A stretch of 12,050 nucleotides of DNA from Thermoplasmata archaeon. Its GTDB lineage: Archaea; Thermoplasmatota; Thermoplasmata; WALJ01. Where the stretch lies: contig WALJ01000153.1 in NCBI GenBank assembly GCA_015522885.1, positions 1 through 12,050 of the forward strand. The letters run 5' to 3'. Numbering within the stretch: the stretch's first letter is position 1; the number at the start of each line of letters is the position of its first letter. The translations under genes and the position numbers were made by a program. Shown piece after piece: positions 6,030 to 12,041 of this stretch. Under the pieces are notes generated by a model. That model did not search any database. It was not told where the DNA came from and saw only the letters and a list, made by a program, of their open reading frames with translations.

Positions 6030-6848
6030 TCATTTTTCCCATGCTTCGTACATCTTCTTCAGAATTTCGGACCTCGTATCCCTGAATGTGGGTCTATACT
6101 GTCTTGCGAGCCTCAAATCCTCTTTTTTAAGGTCTGCCACCACCATGCCCTCTTCGTAGGCATCGCCCGCGGCGATTATCTCTCCTCTCGGTGATACTAT
6201 CCTTGAGCCACCCCAGAAGACGAGCCCTATCTGTGTGCCTATGTTATTGGAATAAAGGACGTATGAAGTGTTCTCTATCGCTCTTGCGAGCAGCACCTTT
6301 TCGAAGAGCGCTCTGCTTATGCTCGGTGAGCCCGAGATGTTCACGATGATCTCCGCTCCTTTTCCTGCATATGTCTTCGTTATCTCGGGATAAAAGAGGT
6401 CATAGCATATCTCTATCCCGATTTTTCCGAGCTCCGTATCGAACACAGGCAGCTCGTTTCCCGGTGTGAAGTAAAGCCCTTCCTCAAAGGGTCCGAAGTT
6501 GGGAAACATGAGTTTTCTGTATGTGAATCTCCCGCCGTCCGGAGATAACAGCACCGCAGAGTTGAATATCTTTTCTCCCTCTCTCTCGGGCATCCCGAAT
6601 ATGATATGCATATCCTCTTTTTCAGCGACTTTTAACAGTCTTTCCACGAATTCTCCGTCGATTGCCTCAGCGAGCCTGAAAAGATCGTTCCTTATATTGT
6701 ATCCCGTGAGAAAAAGCTCTGGAAAAATCAGAAGCTGTGCTCCCAGTTCCTTAGCTTCCTCAGCGCTCTTTTCAATCTTTTCGATGTTTTTTTCCTTGTT
6801 TCGCAGTTCGGCATGCACCTGCGCTATCGCAACTCGAAAATCCCTCAT
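6030..6848 (-). CDS. Nitrilase-superfamily carbon-nitrogen hydrolase
   Basis: 272-residue amidase-fold protein with the complete Glu-Lys-Cys triad: E44 in FPELFLTGY, K112 in YRKLMFPNFGPFEEG (also carrying the accessory glutamate, E122 or E123), and C148 in IGIEICYDLFYPE. Such enzymes hydrolyse amides or nitriles through a cysteine thioester. The segment around K112 resembles the branch that includes stand-alone amidases and the glutaminase domain of NAD synthetase; the exact substrate cannot be read. It lies 4 bases after the DUF35 stop, with SD GGAGTGA overlapping that stop codon, and is the last gene of the mevalonate-entry operon. There is no obvious amide substrate in that pathway, so it may do general amide repair, act on a CoA/pantetheine-type amide, or be a passenger. 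It has no signal peptide and is presumably cytosolic. Confidence 0.9.
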   Translation of the reverse strand: MRDFRVAIAQVHAELRNKEKNIEKIEKSAEEAKELGAQLLIFPELFLTGYNIRNDLFRLAEAIDGEFVERLLKVAEKEDMHIIFGMPEREGEKIFNSAVLLSPDGGRFTYRKLMFPNFGPFEEGLYFTPGNELPVFDTELGKIGIEICYDLFYPEITKTYAGKGAEIIVNISGSPSISRALFEKVLLARAIENTSYVLYSNNIGTQIGLVFWGGSRIVSPRGEIIAAGDAYEEGMVVADLKKEDLRLARQYRPTFRDTRSEILKKMYEAWEK

Positions 6849-6852
6849 GCTC

Positions 6853-7251
6853 TCACTCCGGTTTGAACTTGTAACCGTAGAATATCACGCCCTCTTTCCC
6901 GTCTTCCGCCAGTTTTCTGAATGTTGCCTTGACCCTCATTCCGGTATGCACATCTTCCGGCTCGCAGTCCACTATCTGAGATGTCAGCTTAGGACCCTCA
7001 TCGAGCTCGATTATCGCCATCACATAGGGTCTCATGTCCGAATATGCGGGGTGCGGGTCGTGCACTATCGAGTATGATATTACCTTTCCAGTACCTGAGA
7101 ACTTGACGCTTTCCATCTTTCCCATGCTCTTTCTGTGGCATTTCGGGCAGATGTCTCTCTTCGGGAAGAAGTACTCTCCGCAGTTTCCGCACCTGCTTCC
7201 TATGAGATTATACCTTCCACTTATCTCTCTCCAGAACCTCGGCATGTTCAT
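6853..7251 (-). CDS. DUF35 zinc-ribbon/OB-fold partner of thiolase and HMG-CoA synthase
   Basis: 132-residue protein with an N-terminal rubredoxin-like zinc ribbon (C21-x2-C24 and C35-x2-C38) followed by an OB fold (about 45-130) containing FSGTGKVISYSIVHDP. Established work on a methanogen shows that this family holds acetoacetyl-CoA thiolase and HMG-CoA synthase in one complex and helps form the shared CoA-binding path. That role is likely here, given the gene order. ATG 7251 is chosen because SD GGAGGT (7263-7258) is 6 bases away; ATG 7245, two codons later, is 12 away. The upstream frame closes at a TAA just before, so there is no in-frame extension. The ATG overlaps the TAA of a 19-codon mini-ORF (TAATG). 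Confidence 0.9.
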   Translation of the reverse strand: MNMPRFWREISGRYNLIGSRCGNCGEYFFPKRDICPKCHRKSMGKMESVKFSGTGKVISYSIVHDPHPAYSDMRPYVMAIIELDEGPKLTSQIVDCEPEDVHTGMRVKATFRKLAEDGKEGVIFYGYKFKPE

Positions 7252-7310
7252 TATACGACCTCCTTCAATGCTTTAGGTACAAAGTAGGTCTCAGACTCGC
7301 TGACGCTCAT
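7251..7310 (-). CDS. 19-codon mini-ORF linking thiolase and DUF35 genes
   Basis: Encodes MSVSESETYFVPKALKEVV. Its ATG overlaps the thiolase stop (ATGA, 7310-7307), and its TAA overlaps the DUF35 start codon (TAATG, 7253-7249). A clean SD, GGAGG at 7322-7318, lies 7 bases before its ATG inside the thiolase 3' end, and its own last codons contain the strong SD of DUF35. The ORF exactly fills what would otherwise be a 55-base gap in a tightly packed operon. It may be a translational coupler, a micropeptide, or the former N terminus of DUF35 separated by a frameshift. Translation is plausible but unproven, and no family is recognised. Confidence 0.45.
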   Translation of the reverse strand: MSVSESETYFVPKALKEVV

Positions 7311-8479
7311 CTCATCGCCTCCAGTATGCTCACAACGGCGGTTCCACCGGTTCCGCCTATCGCATGTGCAAGACCTATTTTGGCGCCTTCGACCTGTCTT
7401 TTATCCGCTTCGCCTCTGAGCTGTTTTACTATCTCCACTATCTGAGCGACACCTGTAGCTCCCACCGGATGTCCTCTTGACTTCAGTCCTCCCGATGTGT
7501 TCACGGGAATCTCACCTCCGAGCGCTATTTTTTCATCTTCGGCGGCTTTTCCTCCCTTTCCTTTGTCGAAGAAACCGAGGTCCTCTATTGCCATTATCTC
7601 GCTTATGGTGGAGCTGTCATAGACCTCTGCGAAATCCACATCCTCCGGCTTTATCCCAGCCATATCGTAGGCCCTCTTTGCGGCGTAAACCGTTGCATCC
7701 ATGGTTGTTATGTCTCTGCGGTCGTGCAGCGATATCGTATCGGATGCCTGCCCTATCCCCTTTATTTTCACCGGCTTGTCCGTGAATTTTTCGGCAATAT
7801 CGGCGGATGCCAGAACCACGGTGGCGGCACCGTCCGATAACGGGCACATGTCGAAAACCCGGAGCGGGTCGGCAACCATACCGGACCTGAGCACAGTATC
7901 GATATTTATCTCTCTCCGGAACTGGGCATCGGGATTGAGAGCGCCGTGCCTGTGATTTATCACGGATACCATAGCCAACTGCTCCCTCGTCGTGCCGTAT
8001 CTTTCCATGTGTGCTCTGGCCATCATCGCATGAAGGGATGCGTATGTCGCACCGAAAACGGTCTCCCATTCCTGGTCTATGGCCATCGCCTGAACGGAGT
8101 TAGCGAGTTCGTCTCCTATATCGGTCATCTTTTCCGCTCCGCCGACCACGACGATATCGTGCATTCCCGATGCTATCGAAAGGAAAGCTTCCCTGAATGC
8201 CACGGCTCCGGATGCTCCGGCGGCCTCTATTCTTGTTGCAGGAACATGCGAGGTCTGGGCGAGACCCACATAATCGGCTATGAGCGAGGCCACATGCTCC
8301 TGATTCACAAAGGCACCCGCCGACATGTTTCCAATGTAGAGCGCATCTATATCCGCCCCGGATATTCCCGAATCTCCTATCGCCTTTATTCCCGCTTCTA
8401 TACCTATGTCCCTGAAGGAGCGCTCCCAGAGCTCTCCGAACTTCGTTATTCCTATACCGATAACAGCAACATCTCTCAT
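7307..8479 (-). CDS. SCPx-type archaeal thiolase with a degenerate active site
   Basis: 390-residue thiolase-fold protein, full length and collinear with archaeal acetyl-CoA C-acetyltransferases that condense two acetyl-CoA to acetoacetyl-CoA. N-terminal RDVAVIGIGITKFGE, VVVGGAEKMTD (110-120), CPLSDGAA (212-219) and the catalytic SRGHPVGATG (334-343, His337) are intact. The nucleophile motif is RIEAAGASGA with Gly88 (GGA, 8218-8216) where a Cys is expected. The HDCF-type motif is YDSS (287-290), and the C-terminal HN-type motif reads HAIGG (372-376). The reading frame is sound, so this is not a pseudogene by frame disruption. It sits between HMG-CoA synthase (4-base ATGA overlap) and DUF35, exactly where the mevalonate-pathway thiolase belongs. 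It may be a structural, non-catalytic partner or use different chemistry. Family is certain; acetoacetyl-CoA synthesis is doubtful. Confidence 0.93.
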   Translation of the reverse strand: MRDVAVIGIGITKFGELWERSFRDIGIEAGIKAIGDSGISGADIDALYIGNMSAGAFVNQEHVASLIADYVGLAQTSHVPATRIEAAGASGAVAFREAFLSIASGMHDIVVVGGAEKMTDIGDELANSVQAMAIDQEWETVFGATYASLHAMMARAHMERYGTTREQLAMVSVINHRHGALNPDAQFRREINIDTVLRSGMVADPLRVFDMCPLSDGAATVVLASADIAEKFTDKPVKIKGIGQASDTISLHDRRDITTMDATVYAAKRAYDMAGIKPEDVDFAEVYDSSTISEIMAIEDLGFFDKGKGGKAAEDEKIALGGEIPVNTSGGLKSRGHPVGATGVAQIVEIVKQLRGEADKRQVEGAKIGLAHAIGGTGGTAVVSILEAMR

Positions 8480-9528
8480 TCGCCCTTCCTCCTTATCTTT
8501 TTTCTGTATTTCACATAGGCCGCGTAGTCTATGAACACCTCATTTTCTACCATCTCCGAGACCAGCGGTGCCCTTTTCCTTTCGAATTTTTCCATCTCAT
8601 CCGTGACCGTTATGTCAAACGCATCCGAACCTGCGCCAGAGCCGAAAGAAACCGCGAGTATTCTGTCACCGGGTTTCGATATATCGAGAACAGCCGAGAG
8701 TCCCAGAGGCACGGCTCCGGAATATGTGTTCCCTATTCTCGGGGTCAAGAGGCCGATCTCAAGCTGTTCTGGTGCAAAACCCAGCTTCTTTGCAGCCCTT
8801 CTCGGAAACTTTCCGTTAGGCTGGTGAAGCACGACATAATCGTAATCTTCCGGTTTTGTGCCCATCTTTTCCATCATCTTTTTCGCGGCCGTGAGAACAT
8901 GCCTGAAATATGCGGGTTCACCCGTGAATCTCCCGCCGTGACTGGGGTAAGGCTGTCCTTCTCTTCTCCAGAAATCAGGCGTGTCCGTTGTGTAGGAGTA
9001 CATTCCGTTTATTTTCGCTATCACCCTCTCTTTTCCCACGAGATATGCGGCACCTCCTGCGGATGCGCTGTATTCGAGCGGGTCTCCGGGGGCTCCCTGA
9101 GATGTATCTGCGCCTATGGCCACACCGTACTTTATCATTCCGGATTCCACCAGACCGAGGACATTCTGCAGTGCTGCGGTTCCGGCTTTGCATGCGAACT
9201 CATAATCCGCCGCAGTCATGTCAGGTGCCGCCATGATGGCCTCCGCCACAACTGTCGATGTGGGTTTGACAGCATACGGATGCGATTCCGAGCCGGTATA
9301 TATGGCACCTATTTCCTGCGGGTCTATCCCCGACCTTTTCAGCGCATTTCTCGCCGCTTCCACAGAGATAGTGATAACATCTTCGTCGGGAGAGGGTATG
9401 GATTTGGCGAGTATTCCGAGGCCCTTTCCTCTGGCGGCGCCGTCCTCGCCCCAGACCTTTCCTATTTCCTCGGGTTTTATTCGATATCTCGGTATGTATG
9501 CTCCGTAGCTGACTATTCCTGCGTCCAT
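8476..9528 (-). CDS. Hydroxymethylglutaryl-CoA synthase (archaeal type)
   Basis: 350-residue thiolase-superfamily enzyme that adds acetyl-CoA to acetoacetyl-CoA to give HMG-CoA, the committed precursor of archaeal isoprenoid lipids. The catalytic set is complete: E81 in GSESHPYAVKP, C113 in YEFACKAGTAA, and H235 in VVLHQPNGKFP. NTYSGAVPLGL (267-277) and SFGSGAGSDAF (294-304) are the usual CoA-site and core strands. Length matches archaeal homologues and is shorter than the eukaryotic enzyme. SD GGAGGT lies 6 bases before ATG and overlaps the end of the regulator gene, only 2 bases of gap; the 3' end overlaps the thiolase start by ATGA. The expected partners are the adjacent thiolase and DUF35 proteins, for substrate channelling. 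Unlike the thiolase, nothing in its active site looks altered. Confidence 0.96.
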   Translation of the reverse strand: MDAGIVSYGAYIPRYRIKPEEIGKVWGEDGAARGKGLGILAKSIPSPDEDVITISVEAARNALKRSGIDPQEIGAIYTGSESHPYAVKPTSTVVAEAIMAAPDMTAADYEFACKAGTAALQNVLGLVESGMIKYGVAIGADTSQGAPGDPLEYSASAGGAAYLVGKERVIAKINGMYSYTTDTPDFWRREGQPYPSHGGRFTGEPAYFRHVLTAAKKMMEKMGTKPEDYDYVVLHQPNGKFPRRAAKKLGFAPEQLEIGLLTPRIGNTYSGAVPLGLSAVLDISKPGDRILAVSFGSGAGSDAFDITVTDEMEKFERKRAPLVSEMVENEVFIDYAAYVKYRKKIRRKGE

Positions 9529-9530
9529 AC

Positions 9531-10217
9531 TTAGACCTCCATTTTTCTCATATACTCTATTATCTCCTTTTCATTGAGCGGTGTCCTTACAAGGGGTATC
9601 CTCTCTATATCCGCCAGCTTTACGGCCAGCTCGTCCATGCTCTTGGGTCTGACATAGACGACCATCGCCGGTTTCAGAGGGTTGGCCCTTATTGCCACCA
9701 TCGGAGAGCGCCCGTAGGTGACGGATGTGAATATCAGAGCTCTCTCGCTTGTCCATCCGTATATTCTTATGTACTCGAATGCGCTCATCGAAAGTATGGC
9801 CTTCAGGCTGTCGATTATCGTGTAACCGTACAGCATCCTCTCTTTATCATAGCTGGAATTCACAATATCTCCTTTCAATATTTCTGCGAACTCCTCTATG
9901 GTGAGGCCTCTGGAAAACTCCTTTATGTCTATTATAGACTCGTTTATTGCGGTGAAAGTAAAGCGGTTTACATTTCTCCCGCCTCTCTGCATATCTATTT
10001 CGACGAGGGCGTCCACAATCTTCCTCACGGTCAGTATCCGCGGGTACCGTCTTCTGCCCGATTCGTAATCGCTTATCATCGAAGGAGATATCTCCATTCT
10101 TCTGGAGAGTTCCTGCTGTGATATGCTGAACTCTTCCCTCCACTTCCTTATGGTGGCTCCCGGTTCCTCGGACATAGCGATCTCGCCGGCAATCTTTTCT
10201 CTGAGCTCTTCGTGCAT
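9531..10217 (-). CDS. XRE-family HTH transcription regulator with C-terminal sensor-like domain
   Basis: 228 residues. The N-terminal DNA-binding domain (about 20-75) shows a Cro/CI-type helix-turn-helix, with SQQELSRRMEISPSMISDYE (33-52) as the helix-turn-helix. The remaining ~140 residues form a conserved-looking alpha/beta domain (YGYTIIDSLKAIL, GRSPMVAIRANPLKPAMVVYVRP) resembling the archaeal COG1709 predicted regulators. Such a domain probably binds a small effector, but I cannot name it. The gene heads the HMG-CoA synthase operon and ends 2 bases before that gene, so it probably controls its own operon in response to a mevalonate-pathway or acyl-CoA signal (inference). Its ATG is 26 bases from a TATA box centre and has no SD, so the mRNA is predicted leaderless. 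Confidence 0.88.
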   Translation of the reverse strand: MHEELREKIAGEIAMSEEPGATIRKWREEFSISQQELSRRMEISPSMISDYESGRRRYPRILTVRKIVDALVEIDMQRGGRNVNRFTFTAINESIIDIKEFSRGLTIEEFAEILKGDIVNSSYDKERMLYGYTIIDSLKAILSMSAFEYIRIYGWTSERALIFTSVTYGRSPMVAIRANPLKPAMVVYVRPKSMDELAVKLADIERIPLVRTPLNEKEIIEYMRKMEV

Positions 10218-10238
10218 GTCATGGCAGAAAAGATGTCA

Positions 10239-10250
10239 CTATATAAAGAT
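10239..10250 (-). promoter_or_regulatory. TATA promoter of the mevalonate-entry operon
   Basis: Minus-strand ATCTTTATATAG contains TTTATATA (10247-10240). Its centre at about 10243.5 is 26 bases from the first base of the regulator ATG (10217), the classic archaeal distance to the transcription start, so the transcript is predicted to be leaderless. Two direct copies of TGACAT lie between the TATA box and the start (10238-10233 and 10221-10216, 17 bases apart) and could be operator half-sites. Confidence 0.65.
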
Positions 10251-10269
10251 GACGAAGAGGCAATCGGCG

Positions 10270-10274
10270 AAAAA
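10270..10274 (-). terminator. T-tract after the 73-residue protein gene (candidate terminator)
   Basis: Minus-strand TTTTT begins 5 bases after the stop codon of the 73-residue protein gene and precedes the promoter of the next operon. Archaeal termination often needs only a T-run, but five Ts is short and no hairpin is evident. Confidence 0.35.
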
Positions 10275-10279
10275 CGAAC

Positions 10280-10501
10280 TCACCGCAGAATCTCTCTGTA
10301 AACCCTCCTCAGACATATCTCTCTCCATCCCGGGTCGGTTATCGAGGCCTTTATGACCTTTCTCGCGAGTTCCGGCAGTTTTTCCCTCGGAAAATTGTCC
10401 CTGCTGTACCCCATCCTTCTGATTTCGGCCTTTAAGACATACTTTGCTATCGGCCCGGCATATTCCGTGACTATCTCCTCAAGTCTGTCCATCTCGCTCA
10501 T
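10280..10501 (-). CDS. Small soluble helical protein coupled to the Cache-HAMP receptor
   Basis: 73 residues with no membrane segment. It is predicted mostly helical, with the motif YAGPIAKYVLKAEIRRMG (14-31) followed by FPREKLPELARKVIKASITDPGWRE (about 37-61). The GPIA segment and the short length recall a small domain that occurs at the C terminus of some bacterial Ser/Thr kinases and signalling proteins; this is a recollection, not a search result. Its ATG overlaps the stop of the receptor gene (ATGA), with a GGGAG SD just upstream, so the two are translationally coupled and probably work together. Because the receptor lacks an output module, this protein may be its cytoplasmic partner (inference). 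No enzyme motif is visible. Confidence 0.75.
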   Translation of the reverse strand: MSEMDRLEEIVTEYAGPIAKYVLKAEIRRMGYSRDNFPREKLPELARKVIKASITDPGWREICLRRVYREILR

Positions 10502-12009
10502 TTCTCTCCCTTCTCAAGCTCTTCCATTGCGACTTTTAGGCTGTTCAGCATCCTTTTCATGGCTCTCTGAAGGTCCCCCATCTCGCTTTTGGCATCAACC
10601 TCAACTTCCATATCCAGATTTCCCCGGCTCACCTTGTTTGCCACGGTGGTTATTCTTTCGATATCTCTAATAAACGAGTCTACAAGGAAGAATGTGACAA
10701 CGAAAGCGATGAGGCCCACCGCAATCACAAGGCCCATGAGATACATGATTTCCTTGTCTACAATGCTTCCTATTGCCTCTGCGGATTTTTCCGCATTCTC
10801 AAGTATGTCTTCGCAGTATATAACATTTACAAACTTCCAGCCGGTACTGTTTATGGTGGAATGCGCAAGAAATGCCCTCTTTCCGCTTATGTTTGTTTCT
10901 ACTTCGCCCTCAGTCTCATTGAGAATCGCCCTCACACTCCTATTGAACTCCGTATCTCCGGAAATGAGGGATTTTCCCAGCATATACTTGTAAGGATATG
11001 TCAAAGCGGTACCATTTTCAGACACTATGAAGGCAAAGCTGTTGTTACTGCTGTAAAATTCCTTTGTCTTTTTTGTCAACGTGGAAAGGAGAATGTCAAA
11101 GCCGAGTACGCCGATAAACCTTCCTGATTCATAAACAGGAACAGCATATGTCGTCATCAGCATTCCCGATATGGAATCCGCATAGGTTTCGGACCATGTG
11201 GGCCCTCCGGCTTTCACCGCATCCAGATACCAGCTCCTGACAAAAGGGTTAAAGAGTGGCGGCAGGGTTACATTCTTTCCCGAACTTATAAGCACTGTAA
11301 AGCCGGAATCAGCGTCCGCATAATATGTCCACAGGAGGTCGGGAAGCGAATCCCGAAACGAATGAAGCATGTTTCCTAAGGGAAGTATGTAATCAAGTTC
11401 TTTTTTGGGCTCGGGAAGCAGTATTGAGCGAAAAAAATCGAAGAGCACAGTCTTTTTGCCAGCGCCTATCAGAATCGTATTAAGCTCCTTAAGGGCGGTG
11501 TGAAGGGTCTTGTTTACAAATGCTGAGGAATAGTTCAGTTCTAGGGTCTGGAAAAAGAGGTTCAACGAGGAATCGACGGTATTTTTTCCGTTTTTTCCGG
11601 CGGCATTCACCATTATCCAATAATAGGTGTTATTGATGCTCCCGTCCATTATCCCCGAGAGTTGGGTATAATTTATTTGTTTTGTGAGATTTTTGCTGTA
11701 CCAAAGCGTATCGCTAAGAGTGTAGTTCATCCCGAGATGGTATTTCAGATCGTTCCCGGCACTTTTCCCTTCAGCCTCTATAATTTGCATGTATTTCTCT
11801 ATGCACCATGTGGCGTTCCGGTTTAGCTTTATCATATCGCCATGTATTTGCTTATCTCTCTCTTCTACGGTGTTTCCCTTAACAGTTCTGACAGTCTCGT
11901 CCTTCAAGGAATATGTCAGAGCAGCGAGAAACAGAGATGGCACGAGGACTAACATAACGACAGCGAGGAGCGCTTTGGCTCTTATGCCCACATACGGCTT
12001 CTTTTTCAT
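10498..12009 (-). CDS. Cache-HAMP transmembrane sensor without an output domain
   Basis: 503 residues. A signal-anchor helix (about 11-33) is followed by a large extracytoplasmic region (34-420), a second membrane helix (about 422-444) and a cytoplasmic HAMP domain (about 445-498). The extracytoplasmic part has a dCache_1 membrane-distal core: FNPFVRSWYLDAV (253-265), WSETYADS (272-279), and VPVYESGRFIGVLGFDILLS (290-309). R258, W260, Y261 and D305 match residues used by amino-acid-binding dCache receptors, but the upstream Tyr is Phe253, so ligand type is uncertain. Fourteen N-x-S/T sequons all fall between the two membrane helices, indicating a heavily N-glycosylated surface. The protein stops a few residues after HAMP with no kinase, methyl-accepting or cyclase domain. 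A frameshift is unlikely, because the stop overlaps the start of the next gene by ATGA. Start ATG has a short GTGAT SD-like sequence upstream. Confidence 0.88.
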   Translation of the reverse strand: MKKKPYVGIRAKALLAVVMLVLVPSLFLAALTYSLKDETVRTVKGNTVEERDKQIHGDMIKLNRNATWCIEKYMQIIEAEGKSAGNDLKYHLGMNYTLSDTLWYSKNLTKQINYTQLSGIMDGSINNTYYWIMVNAAGKNGKNTVDSSLNLFFQTLELNYSSAFVNKTLHTALKELNTILIGAGKKTVLFDFFRSILLPEPKKELDYILPLGNMLHSFRDSLPDLLWTYYADADSGFTVLISSGKNVTLPPLFNPFVRSWYLDAVKAGGPTWSETYADSISGMLMTTYAVPVYESGRFIGVLGFDILLSTLTKKTKEFYSSNNSFAFIVSENGTALTYPYKYMLGKSLISGDTEFNRSVRAILNETEGEVETNISGKRAFLAHSTINSTGWKFVNVIYCEDILENAEKSAEAIGSIVDKEIMYLMGLVIAVGLIAFVVTFFLVDSFIRDIERITTVANKVSRGNLDMEVEVDAKSEMGDLQRAMKRMLNSLKVAMEELEKGEK

Positions 12010-12029
12010 GCAATCACGTCCGTCCTCAC

Positions 12030-12041
12030 TCGATAACTAAG
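12030..12041 (-). promoter_or_regulatory. Weak TATA-like element before the receptor gene
   Basis: Minus-strand CTTAGTTATCG is centred near 12036, about 26 bases from the receptor ATG, the distance expected for a leaderless archaeal transcript. The match to a TATA consensus is poor, and the window ends just beyond, so this is tentative. Confidence 0.28.

Noticed and set aside
7617..8069. 150-codon minus-strand frame inside the thiolase gene, considered as a sign of a frameshifted thiolase.
   Set aside because: The main thiolase frame is continuous and family-like from end to end; the other frame is Arg/Gly/Cys-rich noise.
8824..9534. 236-codon plus-strand open frame opposite HMG-CoA synthase.
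   Set aside because: The translation is rich in Cys, Arg and His without motifs, as expected for an antisense frame of a conserved gene.
10498..10520. Sensor truncated by a frameshift just after HAMP.
   Set aside because: Its stop overlaps the next gene's start by ATGA and that gene has its own SD, a designed junction; the next frame encodes no kinase or methyl-accepting domain.
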